Shown here piece by piece: positions 9,501-17,044 of a stretch of DNA of 64,000 nt. The stretch covers positions 114,491-178,490 of the forward strand of contig JANQSF010000006.1 of assembly GCA_028284155.1 (NCBI GenBank), written 5' to 3'. Below the pieces are notes generated by a model. The model was not told where the DNA came from and made no database searches. It worked only from the letters and a program-made list of their open reading frames with translations. Within the stretch, counting starts at the first letter, position 1, and every line of letters begins with the position of its first letter. The position numbers and the translations under genes are program-made. The stretch is from Phycisphaeraceae bacterium (GTDB taxonomy: Bacteria > Planctomycetota > Phycisphaerae > Phycisphaerales > Phycisphaeraceae).

Positions 9501-9677
9501 CATCGACCCGCTCGCCGCAAGGTCGGCCTCCAACCGCCCGTCCGTTGTACCCACATGCACAACCAGGCCGGCATGAACGCCGGTCGCCTCGACCACGTCT
9601 TGCGCCGATTGGCCCAACCCGACCGACGACAGCCAGAGCGACAAGGCGACAGCGCACACGAGCCTATTGATAACCAC
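6570..9677 (-). CDS. Secreted PQQ-type beta-propeller protein with methyltransferase-like N-terminal domain
   Basis: 1,035 residues. A signal peptide ends near LSSVGLGQ. Residues of about 25-110 look like a Rossmann/methyltransferase fold (VVHVGTTDGRLEADL, then GLTHDAARL). The rest is a large outer-membrane-BamB-like propeller with many repeats of the form GRVYxxxAxDAxTGKxxW, for example VYVAAAERDL and VYCLRASDGELVWQ. Proteins of this architecture are common in planctomycetes and are probably periplasmic or envelope-associated, but their substrates are unknown. The GTG at 9677 is chosen because a GGAG lies 6 nt upstream (9684-9687); a TTG at 9689 is the alternative. It sits downstream of the DUF1501 gene on the same strand, a pairing often seen in this phylum. 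Confidence 0.82.
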   Translation of the reverse strand: MVINRLVCAVALSLWLSSVGLGQSAQDVVEATGVHAGLVVHVGTTDGRLEADLAASGSMLVHGLTHDAARLKASRSAIRAAGRYGMASLQLVRSYDRLPYANDLVNLLVADLDALGDRAPKMDEIRRVVAPTGVAWLKQGGQWKKHVEPLPSDVDEWRHWDHGADGNPSSSDKRVAPTHSLRWLAGTTSVDGAGSKVGLRVADGRVYYTAINYDAESRFNRQRRNDLFARDAFNGLLSWKRTIDGVPGGGDTPPRFALTASDGRVYCYPKEGGYLQALDAQTGKTLVRFEHGPKQPPLNDWNKWNDPVRKIHFVVRVFDGKVLQTYGNTAYLSDAATGELLWKTPIDGAVAIGWAVVGGGKVYVAAAERDLVKNRASHATPADRIVALDAATGKPVWQYTALKGRMLFRMIYHRDSVVTATFGMKGYKPNFGKEPLVVRFDAKDGSKVWEASPRADARGHYSIVMAQGDEVIVGQQSGFGLDFKTGKFTRKYGWGQADASCADLKGVPGYTLYGLAFINDKGDHITRGQTRTICDVGLFPAYGMLYGSPLGCLCSEYINGYLAMSPTPHDEPVSDDQRLVKGPAFGTVKGVKAGASRVDDWPMHLADARRSASSRTAVKGDLKVSWRRVLATWPTGPIAQDWQDNEKIVGLLSAPTAAAGKLFVAAPDAHAVHAINPSSGEVAWSFTAWARIDSPPTVLHGEGDALCLFGSRDGWVYCLRASDGELVWQFLAGRNDTRITVQSQLESPWPVFGSVMVDGDGVVVSAGRQSATDGGISIYKLDPAEGRIVWQTRLWTDPDATRKLEDKDLYRARTRNRRVNDLLVHNGENVCLWVTPFKATYESDETVDIETAVISARALRHSVPSKDELRDINAATWIWSASSAGLLSRRQSGVGRHDAGGVNYAQLNAAKICLADGGKTLYAIEASANKSKTLRGGLIRVTLKADGTLPEQPDWVGKIAGGRVTDAFVVAGERLYIARSSSGADGSQLLVYSTRDGSHLGTHALPARPVRDGLIVAFGRLYAACTDGAVYQLSQ

Positions 9678-9809
9678 GACGAACTCCAATTCATGAGTGG
9701 GACAGCGGCAGGACTCAAGAGATCCCGCACCCGATCGCTCAACTTGTTGTCCGATGCACGCGGTCAGTTACAGTCGCTCATTGCACAACCGCGGATCACA
9801 GCCAACGAC

Positions 9810-11222
9810 TCAAGCGATCAATTCATTGATCACTTCGCCCCCCACCTGCGACAACTGCTTGAACCGACCCGCGTGGAAGTAGGTCAGCTTGTTGTCGTCC
9901 AGCCCGAGCAAGCGCAGCAGCGTTACATGTAAATCGCGGATCGGGTGGACGACCTCGACGGCCTTGTCGCCGATCTCATCGGTCGCGCCGACGACCTGTC
10001 CCGCATTGACGCCGCCGCCGGCGAGCCAGATCGCCATCGCTTTGGCGTTGTGGTCACGGCCTTGTTTCACGCCGCCGCGCATGCCGTTGTCCGGGCTGCG
10101 CCCGAACTCGCCGCACCAGACGATCAGCGTTTGGTTGAGCATGCCGCGCTGTTTCAGGTCACGGATCAAGGCGGCGATCGGCTGATCCACCGCGCCGATG
10201 CGACGCCGGTGCGCGCGCTCGATGTAGTCGTGGCTGTCCCAGCCGGCCGCGTAGATCTGCACGAAACGCACCCCACGTTCAACCAGCCGACGCGCGAGCA
10301 AACATTGGCGTCCGAACCCATCGGTCAGTTCACCGCCGATGCCGTACGCGTCGCGCGTCGCCTGCTTTTCACGGTTCAGGTCGATCAGGTCGGGCACCTG
10401 CATCTGCATGCGGAACGCCAGTTCGTAGTTGGCCATGCGCGCGGCCAACTCGTCGTGTTGCGGGTGGCGCTTCATGTGTTCGCGGTTGAGCGTGGCTAAC
10501 AGGTCGAGGTTGGCGCGCTGGTGCTCACGCGTCACACCCTTGGGCGGGTGCAGGTCGAGGACGGGCGAGCCCTGGGCCCGAAACGGCGTGCCCTGGTAAT
10601 ACGGCGGCAGAAAACCGTTCGACCAGTTGGCCGCGCCGCCCTGCGGGTACGCGACCTCGGGCAGCACGACGAAACCGGGCAGGTCCTGGTTGATGCTGCC
10701 CAAGCCATAGGTCACCCACGCACCGATCGCCGGGTCGCCCCCGAAGCGGTTACCCGTGTTCATGTGGTAATTGGCCGTCGGGTGGTTGATCGACTCGCCG
10801 ACACAACCGCGGTAAACACACAACTCGTCCGCGACGCCGGCCAGGTGCTTCCAATGCTCGCACATGTCGATGCCGGCCTTGCCCGCCTTGACGAACTTGT
10901 ACGGGCTTTGCACGAAGTACCGCTTGCCCGACGCCATGGCCGACGCGAACTTGTCCTGCCGCTTGAACTCTTTGAGGTGGATGTCCCTCAGTTTCGGCTT
11001 CGGGTCGAACGTATCGATATGGCTCGGGCCGCCGGACATCATCAGGAAGATGCACCGCTTGGCCTTGGCAGCGACGTGCTGCGGCTTTACCGCCAACGGC
11101 CCTGCCGCTTGCGGCTTAGCGCTCTTGCCGCGCGACTCCCCCGTAACCAACCCATTGAACGCGACCGTCCCCAACGTCGCGCCCAACCCGTACATGACCT
11201 GCCTGCGTGTCGCATCCAGCAT
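9810..11222 (-). CDS. DUF1501 family exported protein
   Basis: 470 residues of the DUF1501 family, which is distantly related to alkaline-phosphatase/sulfatase folds and abundant in planctomycetes. The N terminus begins LDATRRQVMYGLGATLG, a twin-arginine-like signal. Family motifs visible are MSGGPSHIDTFDPKP, YFVQSPYKF, NYHMNTGNRFGG, FVQIYAAGWDSHD, VWCGEFGRSPDN and GRDHNAKAM. It is probably exported folded; function and substrate are unknown. The usual partner, a DUF1553/cytochrome-type planctomycete protein, is not adjacent here. The ATG at 11222 is supported by AAGGAG 8 nt upstream. Residues near 30 (SAKPQAA) are encoded by a copy of the palindromic repeat that also ends gmhA. Confidence 0.9.
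   Translation of the reverse strand: MLDATRRQVMYGLGATLGTVAFNGLVTGESRGKSAKPQAAGPLAVKPQHVAAKAKRCIFLMMSGGPSHIDTFDPKPKLRDIHLKEFKRQDKFASAMASGKRYFVQSPYKFVKAGKAGIDMCEHWKHLAGVADELCVYRGCVGESINHPTANYHMNTGNRFGGDPAIGAWVTYGLGSINQDLPGFVVLPEVAYPQGGAANWSNGFLPPYYQGTPFRAQGSPVLDLHPPKGVTREHQRANLDLLATLNREHMKRHPQHDELAARMANYELAFRMQMQVPDLIDLNREKQATRDAYGIGGELTDGFGRQCLLARRLVERGVRFVQIYAAGWDSHDYIERAHRRRIGAVDQPIAALIRDLKQRGMLNQTLIVWCGEFGRSPDNGMRGGVKQGRDHNAKAMAIWLAGGGVNAGQVVGATDEIGDKAVEVVHPIRDLHVTLLRLLGLDDNKLTYFHAGRFKQLSQVGGEVINELIA
11104..11123 (-). repeat. Palindromic repeat, family A, inside the DUF1501 gene
   Basis: On the minus strand this reads AGCGCTAAGCCGCAAGCGGC. The core is two 5-bp arms GCCGC/GCGGC around AA. 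It is in frame in the exported protein's N-terminal linker and encodes SAKPQAA, the same peptide as at the gmhA C terminus. Confidence 0.7.
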
Positions 11223-11282
11223 CGCTGAATCTCCTTGGGTCACCCCTATTCTACCCTCGCCGCCGAGCACAGGTCAGGCGGA

Positions 11283-12212
11283 TCAAGGCCCCACGCCAAA
11301 CGTCGCAACGACCGGCGCATGGTCCGACCCGCCGAGCAACGCCTCATCCGTCACGACCTTCGCGCTGCCCGGCACGACCCGCTCGGCCAATTCCGGTGAC
11401 GCCAGGATGAAGTCGATCGTGCTGCGGTACGGCTTTCGCAGGTAGGTCACGCGCTGGTCGGCCGACACACCCTTGTGCAGGTCGACGAGCGTCGCCGGCC
11501 GGTCAGCGGGCGCCTCAAGCAGGTGACGGATCGGCGCGCTGTCCGGCGTGTCGTTGAAGTCGCCAACCATCATGGTCCAATTCGTCGGCTTGTCGCGCCG
11601 CCGCTTTTCGATGATCCGGCGTGCGGCCGTCGCCTCGGCCAACCGCCACTTGCCCGACTGCGGGTCGTTCGCCGAGTCGCGTTTGCTCTTGAAATGCACG
11701 ACATACAGATCCAACGACTGCGACTCGCCAACACGCAGCTCGAACCGGGTCAGGTCGCGCGCGAATCGCCACGTTCGGCTGTCGTCCGGCAGACGCAACT
11801 CGGTGAATCGATGACTCGTCTGGCTGACGATCGGCAACCGGCTGATCAACCCCAGCCGAATCCCGCGCGTGCTGTTTGTCAAACTGGCCGAGACGTATCG
11901 GTAGCCCATGTCGCCCAGGTGCTCTCGCACCAGCGCCGCGAGCACGCCCTCATTCTCCAACTCCTGAAATGCCACGACGTCCGCATCGAGGTGCCGCAAC
12001 ACCCTCGCCACTTCCGCCAACTCGTCGGCCGGCTTGACCCGCGTCGACTCATCCTGCGTGTACGGGTCGTCGAACACGTCGAACAGGTTGAGCAGGTTGT
12101 AGGTCGCCACCGTAACTTGTTTGCGCGCAGGTGTGTCCTGCGCTGACGCTTCGCCGACCCACGCGACCGACCAAACCAACGCCACCATCAACCACACCGT
12201 TCGAAGCTTCAT
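11283..12212 (-). CDS. Secreted endonuclease/exonuclease/phosphatase-family protein
   Basis: 309 residues. A signal peptide (LMVALVWSVAWVGEASA) precedes a complete EEP domain. The domain has ATYNLLNLFD as its first strand, the metal-binding Glu in FQELENEGVL, a VVHFKSK strand, the catalytic GDFNDTPDS and a terminal GSDHAPVVA. Such domains hydrolyse phosphodiester or phosphoester bonds in DNA, RNA, inositol phosphates or sphingomyelin. Being exported and having a DNA-type arrangement, it may be an extracellular nuclease, but the substrate cannot be assigned. The ATG at 12212 gives the signal peptide directly; upstream in-frame sequence is not signal-like. It lies 60 bp upstream of the DUF1501 gene on the same strand. 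Confidence 0.86.
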   Translation of the reverse strand: MKLRTVWLMVALVWSVAWVGEASAQDTPARKQVTVATYNLLNLFDVFDDPYTQDESTRVKPADELAEVARVLRHLDADVVAFQELENEGVLAALVREHLGDMGYRYVSASLTNSTRGIRLGLISRLPIVSQTSHRFTELRLPDDSRTWRFARDLTRFELRVGESQSLDLYVVHFKSKRDSANDPQSGKWRLAEATAARRIIEKRRRDKPTNWTMMVGDFNDTPDSAPIRHLLEAPADRPATLVDLHKGVSADQRVTYLRKPYRSTIDFILASPELAERVVPGSAKVVTDEALLGGSDHAPVVATFGVGP

Positions 12213-12270
12213 CTTTGAGTCTCTCGCTTGTTGAACGTCACCGCCGCCATCGTACCATCCCAACGCCGCC

Positions 12271-12286
12271 TACGGCTTAGCGCGTG
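12271..12286 (-). repeat. Diverged copy of palindromic repeat family A at the asnB stop
   Basis: On the minus strand it reads CGCGCTAAGCCGTAGG. The asnB stop TAA lies inside the motif. The palindrome is less perfect than in the other copies. Confidence 0.45.
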
Positions 12287-14193
12287 TGCGAATCCCGCAA
12301 CCACTCCACCCACAACGCAAGCATCAGCAACGCAAACAACCGATGCGTGTGGTCCGCGCCCCCGGAAGTGTGGTCCTCGATCATCTGCTCGACCGCGAAC
12401 CGGTCGAACCCCAGGTCGCGCATCCGGCCGCCGATGACGCAGTCGCGCAGCGCCCCTTGCAACGGCCCGCGGAACCACCGCCCGATCGGGATCGCGAACC
12501 CGCGTTTCGGTCGCCGGGCGATCGCCGCCGGCAGCAAGTCTGCCGCCAGGTCACGCAGCACGGCCTTCGGCCGACCGCGCGGCATCAGCACGCTCAACGG
12601 CAGGTGCGCCGCCAAATCCACGACCTGATGATCCAACATCGGGCAACGCACCTCCAACCCAACCGCCATCGACGCCCGATCGACCTTGCGCAACAGGTCG
12701 AACGGCAGGTAATGATTCAGGTCCCACCGCGCCGCGGCCTGCGCCGGTTCCAAGTCGTTCGTCCAACCGTCATGGGGCGGCAGCATCGCGTCGCGCACAT
12801 CGGCCGCGGGCAGGTCAACGCCCATCGCTTCGATCTGCGCGTCGGTGAACAGGTGAATCATGCTCAGATACTGGTCGGCCGCGCGACGCTGCCCCGATGC
12901 AGCCAACAGACGCCGCGCCCGAGCGGTGAGTGAGCGCGGATTCGCGTCATCCAGCCAGTCGGCCGGCGCCTTGCTCAACCACCAGCCGTGCCGGCCGAGA
13001 ACCCGCATCGCGCGGTATCGGTCGTAGCCGGCGAACAGTTCGTCGCCGCCGTCACCCGACAGCGCCACCTTGACGTGCTCCCGCGTGACCTGGCTCAGCC
13101 AGTAGGTCGGCAGGATCGAGCTGTCAGCCGTCGGCTCACCGGACTCCGCCAGAAGAAGTCGCAGATCGTTCACCACATCGTCACTCGGTTCGGCTTTCAA
13201 TTCCGTGTGTCGTGATCCGATGTGCCGCGCGACCTGCGTAGCGAACGGGCTTTCGTCGTAGTCGCTGTCGCCCATCCGCACGCTGAACGTGCGAAGCGGC
13301 GACGCGCCTTGTTCGCGGAGTCGCTCCTGAGCCAACGCCGCCAACAGGGACGAGTCGATCCCGCCCGACAGGAACGCGCCAAGTTCTACGTCTGCTTCCA
13401 GGCGTGTCGCGACCGCGTCTTCCAATAGCTCGCGCACCGCCTCGCGCACACCGCGCGACGTGCCCGTGCGCGAGACTGGCGGCGACCGCCAGTACGGCTC
13501 GCAGTGCGGCCGACCCGCGTCGTCCACCGTCAGCCAATGACCGGCCGGCAATTCCTCGACGCCCGTGATCATCGACCCGCGCTGTGCATATCCGACACGC
13601 AGAAAGGCCTGCATCGCACCCGCGTCAATCCCCGGGCTCGCTTTGTCCGGCCAACCGGTGACCAGCGTCCCGACCAGGCTGGCGAACATCAGCTCGGCCG
13701 GCCGACCGTGCTCCCATCCCCAGCGCAGGTAGAGCGGCTTCTGCCCTAAGCGATCGCGGCACAAGAAAGTCGAACGCGCCGCGTGATCATGAATCGCAAA
13801 CGCGAACATGCCGTTGAGGTGTTTGGGCAACTGCTCGCCCCACTGCCGGTAGCCGTGAAGCAGCACCTCGGTATCGCAATGGTCGGTTTTGAAGGTATGG
13901 CCAAACCGTTCGAGTCGGCGGCGCAGGTCGCGATGGTTGTAGATCTCGCCGTTGAAGACGACGGTCAGAGCGCCGGCGTCGTCAGCCGATCCGACGGCCG
14001 GCGCGGTCATCGGCTGCGCCCCGTGTTTGTGGTCGATGATGCTCAACCGCGTGTGCGCCAGCGAGCAACGCGGCAGGTGAACGATGCCCTCGCCGTCCGG
14101 GCCGCGGTTTCGCATGTGTCTGAGCATCCGTTCGACGCGGCCGGTGTCAATCGGCCGATCGTCGAAGCTGAGGATGCCCGCGATGCCGCACAT
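12277..14193 (-). CDS. asnB: Asparagine synthase (glutamine-hydrolysing)
   Basis: 638 residues, full length for the bacterial AsnB family. Met-Cys-Gly-Ile at the start exposes the nucleophilic Cys2 of the glutaminase domain, which runs to about residue 210 and includes FNGEIYNH and LSGDGGDELFAG-type features of the second domain. The synthase domain has the PP-loop SGGIDSS near residue 275, which binds ATP and activates aspartate. It transfers amide nitrogen from glutamine to aspartate, or in some relatives to other carboxylates. It lies 40 bp downstream of aspS on the same strand. If the neighbouring AspRS is non-discriminating, AsnB would supply free asparagine while Asn-tRNA is made by transamidation. 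Its TAA stop falls in a palindromic repeat. Confidence 0.92.
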   Translation of the reverse strand: MCGIAGILSFDDRPIDTGRVERMLRHMRNRGPDGEGIVHLPRCSLAHTRLSIIDHKHGAQPMTAPAVGSADDAGALTVVFNGEIYNHRDLRRRLERFGHTFKTDHCDTEVLLHGYRQWGEQLPKHLNGMFAFAIHDHAARSTFLCRDRLGQKPLYLRWGWEHGRPAELMFASLVGTLVTGWPDKASPGIDAGAMQAFLRVGYAQRGSMITGVEELPAGHWLTVDDAGRPHCEPYWRSPPVSRTGTSRGVREAVRELLEDAVATRLEADVELGAFLSGGIDSSLLAALAQERLREQGASPLRTFSVRMGDSDYDESPFATQVARHIGSRHTELKAEPSDDVVNDLRLLLAESGEPTADSSILPTYWLSQVTREHVKVALSGDGGDELFAGYDRYRAMRVLGRHGWWLSKAPADWLDDANPRSLTARARRLLAASGQRRAADQYLSMIHLFTDAQIEAMGVDLPAADVRDAMLPPHDGWTNDLEPAQAAARWDLNHYLPFDLLRKVDRASMAVGLEVRCPMLDHQVVDLAAHLPLSVLMPRGRPKAVLRDLAADLLPAAIARRPKRGFAIPIGRWFRGPLQGALRDCVIGGRMRDLGFDRFAVEQMIEDHTSGGADHTHRLFALLMLALWVEWLRDSHTR

Positions 14194-14232
14194 GATTCAG
14201 GTCTCGCTGCGCACCGCGACGCCGCTGGCAAT

Positions 14233-16041
14233 TCACACCGCCTTGTCCGGCTGATGGTGCGTCTGCACGCGCAGGTTCAGCTCAGCCAACTGCGCCTCGT
14301 CCACCGGAGACGGCGCATCGACCATGAGGTCCGCGCCGATCTGCGTCTTCGGGAACGCGATCACGTCGCGGATGTTGTCGGTCCCGACCAAATGCATGAT
14401 GATCCGGTCGAAGCCGAATGCGAGTCCGCCGTGCGGCGGGCAGCCGAACTTCAGCGCGTCGAGCAGGAATCCGAACTTCGCCCGGGCTTCTTCTTCATCG
14501 ATGCCCAGCAGGTTGAAGACAAGTTGCTGCGTCTGCGGCCGATGGATACGGATCGACCCGCCGCCCAACTCGCTGCCGTTGAGCACCAGGTCGTATGCCT
14601 TGCTCATGACCGCCCCGGGGTCGCCGCCGCTTGACGGGTCGAGCTTGTCGATGTCGGTGTCGGTCGGTGCCGTGAACGGGTGGTGCAGGCTGTCCCAACG
14701 CTTCTGCTCGTCGTTGTACTCGACCAGCGGGAAGTCGACGATCCAGACCCACTTCCACTGCCCTTGCGGGATCATGTCCATGTCGGCCGCGACCTTGAGA
14801 CGCAACTCGCCCAGCACGCGGTCGACCACGCTCTTCTTGGCACTGACACCGAACGCCAGCAGGTCGCCGTCGACCGCGCCGGTGCGCTCCTGCAACGCCG
14901 CGCGGAATGGCTCGACGAACTTGGCCACGCCCGTCGCGAACGCGCCGTTGTCGAGTTTGGTGACCGGCAATCCACCTGCGCCGAACTGCTTGACCCACTC
15001 GGCGTAGCCGTCCGTCTGCTTACGCGTGAGCGACGCGCCGCCCGGCACGCGGATGCACTTGACGCACCCACCCTCGGCCAGCGCGCCACTAAACACCTTG
15101 AAGTCGCTGTCCGCGACGATGTCGCTGATGTCCACAAGCTCCAGCCCGAACCGCAGGTCGGGGCGGTCCGACCCGAACCGGCTCATCGCCTCGGTATAAC
15201 TCATCCGCTGGATCGGCGGCACGTCGACATCCAGAATCTCTTTCCAGATGCGACGCACCATGCCCTCCGACACGCGGATGACGTCGTCGACCTCGGCGAA
15301 GCTCATCTCGAGGTCGATCTGCGTAAACTCGGCCACACGGTCGGCACGCGGGTCTTCGTCGCGGAAGCAACGCACGATCTGAATGTACTTGTCGAACCCC
15401 GACGCCATCAGCACCTGCTTGTACAACTGCGGGCTTTGCGGGAGCGCGTAAAAGTTGCCCGCGTTGACGCGCGACGGCACGAGAAAGTCCCGCGCACCCT
15501 CGGGCGTCGAGCGACACAGGAACGGCGTTTCGATTTCGAGGAAGCCTTCCTCGTCGTAGTAGTCGCGGATGATCTTGGCGACCTTGTGGCGGATGCGCAG
15601 CGTGTTCTGCAAACGCTCTGAGCGCAGGTCGATGTAGCGGTACTTCAGCCGCTTCTCTTCATTGACCATGCCCGCCTCGATGGGGTTGAACGGCGGCGTC
15701 TCGCTCTTGTTGAGCACAGCCACGGCGGTCGCCTCGATCTCGACCGCGCCGGTCGCCAATTTTGGGTTGGCCAACGACTCGCCCTTCTCATTCTCGCCCC
15801 GGCTAACGACCTTGCCGGTGACCGACACCACGTCTTCGTGGCGCAACTTGTCCGCGGCGGCGTGCGCGTCGGGCGCGATGTCGGGGTCGAACTTGAGTTG
15901 GGTGACGCCGTCGCGGTCGCGCAGGTCGATGAAGATCAGCCCGCCGTGGTCGCGGTAATTATTGACCCAGCCCGCCAGGGTCACTTCCTGGTCGATGTGG
16001 TCGATCCGCAACTGGCCGCAACTGTGCGTGCGTGAGGGCAT
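14233..16041 (-). CDS. aspS: Aspartate-tRNA ligase, bacterial type, possibly non-discriminating
   Basis: 602 residues, the normal length for bacterial AspRS with a GAD insertion. The N-terminal anticodon-binding OB fold includes GWVNNYRDHGG. Motif 2 is visible as FRDEDPRADR, the GAD domain sits at about residues 300-410, and motif 3 reads GGLAFGFDR. It charges tRNA(Asp). His32 in RDHGG corresponds to the His found in non-discriminating AspRS, where discriminating enzymes such as that of E. coli have Leu, so it may also charge tRNA(Asn). The ATG at 16041 matches the family start (SRTHSCGQLR); upstream in-frame sequence is not AspRS-like. It is divergent from ribE. Confidence 0.95.
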   Translation of the reverse strand: MPSRTHSCGQLRIDHIDQEVTLAGWVNNYRDHGGLIFIDLRDRDGVTQLKFDPDIAPDAHAAADKLRHEDVVSVTGKVVSRGENEKGESLANPKLATGAVEIEATAVAVLNKSETPPFNPIEAGMVNEEKRLKYRYIDLRSERLQNTLRIRHKVAKIIRDYYDEEGFLEIETPFLCRSTPEGARDFLVPSRVNAGNFYALPQSPQLYKQVLMASGFDKYIQIVRCFRDEDPRADRVAEFTQIDLEMSFAEVDDVIRVSEGMVRRIWKEILDVDVPPIQRMSYTEAMSRFGSDRPDLRFGLELVDISDIVADSDFKVFSGALAEGGCVKCIRVPGGASLTRKQTDGYAEWVKQFGAGGLPVTKLDNGAFATGVAKFVEPFRAALQERTGAVDGDLLAFGVSAKKSVVDRVLGELRLKVAADMDMIPQGQWKWVWIVDFPLVEYNDEQKRWDSLHHPFTAPTDTDIDKLDPSSGGDPGAVMSKAYDLVLNGSELGGGSIRIHRPQTQQLVFNLLGIDEEEARAKFGFLLDALKFGCPPHGGLAFGFDRIIMHLVGTDNIRDVIAFPKTQIGADLMVDAPSPVDEAQLAELNLRVQTHHQPDKAV

Positions 16042-16158
16042 GGCTAGGCAACCTTTCGTGTAGCCGGGCGTATCCGGGGGTATCCGGGGGAAAACGAGCA
16101 GGATGATAGTCGGCTCACACCACGGCGACCGGACATACCTCCAGGGGCCGGGCGAGGC

Positions 16159-16164
16159 TAAACT
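16159..16164 (+). promoter_or_regulatory. Candidate -10 box for ribE (TAAACT)
   Basis: TAAACT ends 6 nt before the ATG at 16171, with no Shine-Dalgarno in between. This fits a leaderless start. A -35 box is not evident. Confidence 0.35.
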
Positions 16165-16170
16165 GCGACC

Positions 16171-16836
16171 ATGTTCACAGGCATCGTCGAAACCACCGGC
16201 CGAGTCGTGTCCCTGACCCGCAACGACTTCGGCGTTCGGCTCGTCATCAAGGCGGATGATTGGTCGCGAAAGGTCAACCCGGGTGACAGCGTGAGTGTCA
16301 ACGGCTGCTGTCTGACACAAGCGCCCGGAAAAGGTGACGCACCCGATGCGTTGTGTTTTGACGTCGTGAAACAGACGCTCGATGTCACCTCACTGGGCGG
16401 CCTGGAGGTGGGCGACCGGGTCAATCTCGAAGCCGCGGTGACACCCACGACCGCGATGGGCGGGCACTTCGTTCAAGGTCACGTCGACGACCTGGCAACG
16501 GTGGTTGACTTGCACGCCGGCGAGGACGAGTGGCGGGTCACGTTCGAGGTCGCCCGCGACCTGCTGCCGACGGTCGTGCCCAAGGGGTCGGTCTGCCTGG
16601 ACGGCGTAAGCCTGACCATCGCTGACGTCGAGATCGATTCGTCGCGATTTCAAGTCGTCTTGATTCCGACGACGCTGCGCGTCACGACCTTCGGCGACTT
16701 GCAAGTCGGGCAGAAGGTCAACGTCGAAACCGACATGGTGGCGCGGACGGTCGTACACACGTTGGCGTGTCAACGGGCGGCGCACTCCGGCGGAGGCGTG
16801 AGCGTCGACACGCTTCTCGACGCGGGATTTGTTTAG
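16171..16836 (+). CDS. ribE: Riboflavin synthase, alpha subunit
   Basis: 221 residues forming two tandem lumazine-binding barrels (about 1-98 and 99-200). The canonical N terminus MFTGIVETTGRV is present, as are GDSVSVNGCCL in the first barrel and GSVCLDGVSLTIA in the second. The internal duplication is the hallmark of this enzyme, which dismutates two 6,7-dimethyl-8-ribityllumazine molecules to riboflavin. No other rib genes are nearby, so it is a single-gene unit. It is divergent from aspS and convergent with purC. A TAAACT hexamer sits 6 nt before the ATG with no ribosome-binding site, so the mRNA may be leaderless. Confidence 0.95.
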   Translation: MFTGIVETTGRVVSLTRNDFGVRLVIKADDWSRKVNPGDSVSVNGCCLTQAPGKGDAPDALCFDVVKQTLDVTSLGGLEVGDRVNLEAAVTPTTAMGGHFVQGHVDDLATVVDLHAGEDEWRVTFEVARDLLPTVVPKGSVCLDGVSLTIADVEIDSSRFQVVLIPTTLRVTTFGDLQVGQKVNVETDMVARTVVHTLACQRAAHSGGGVSVDTLLDAGFV

Positions 16837-16851
16837 TTGTTGACCGGGTGA

Positions 16852-16900
16852 GGCAGACATTCCTGTCTGCCGACTGGGAAGGCAGACAGGAATGTCTGCC
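16852..16900. repeat. Perfect 20-bp inverted repeat (dispersed-element type)
   Basis: The arms GGCAGACATTCCTGTCTGCC (16852-16871) and its exact reverse complement (16881-16900) flank a 9-nt spacer. Each arm is itself nearly palindromic around ATTCCT. It lies just after ribE. It has no T-run, so it is more likely a mobile or dispersed palindrome than a simple terminator. Confidence 0.75.
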
Positions 16901-16920
16901 CCACTACGTCATCTTGAAGC

Positions 16921-16936
16921 GCGTCGCAAGCGACGC
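16921..16936. repeat. Short palindrome GCGTCGC-AA-GCGACGC
   Basis: Two perfect 7-bp arms are separated by AA. The layout matches repeat family A (7-bp arms, AA loop) with a different arm sequence. It lies in the ribE-purC intergenic region. Confidence 0.5.
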
Positions 16937-16955
16937 GGCTAAATGACGCGGCTTA

Positions 16956-17000
16956 ATAAAACGAAGCCCGCGGGTGGCGCGCCGCGAGCTTCGGTCGTTT
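16956..17000. terminator. Bidirectional terminator-like hairpin between ribE and purC
   Basis: Arms at 16962-16973 and 16982-16993 pair at 11 of 12 positions around an 8-nt loop. AATAAAA precedes it on the plus strand and CGTTT follows, so both convergent genes would have a short U-rich tail after the stem. Confidence 0.6.
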
Positions 17001-17044
17001 ACTGCCCCCCAGCGGGGAACAGATCACTTGCTTTCGTTTGTCGG

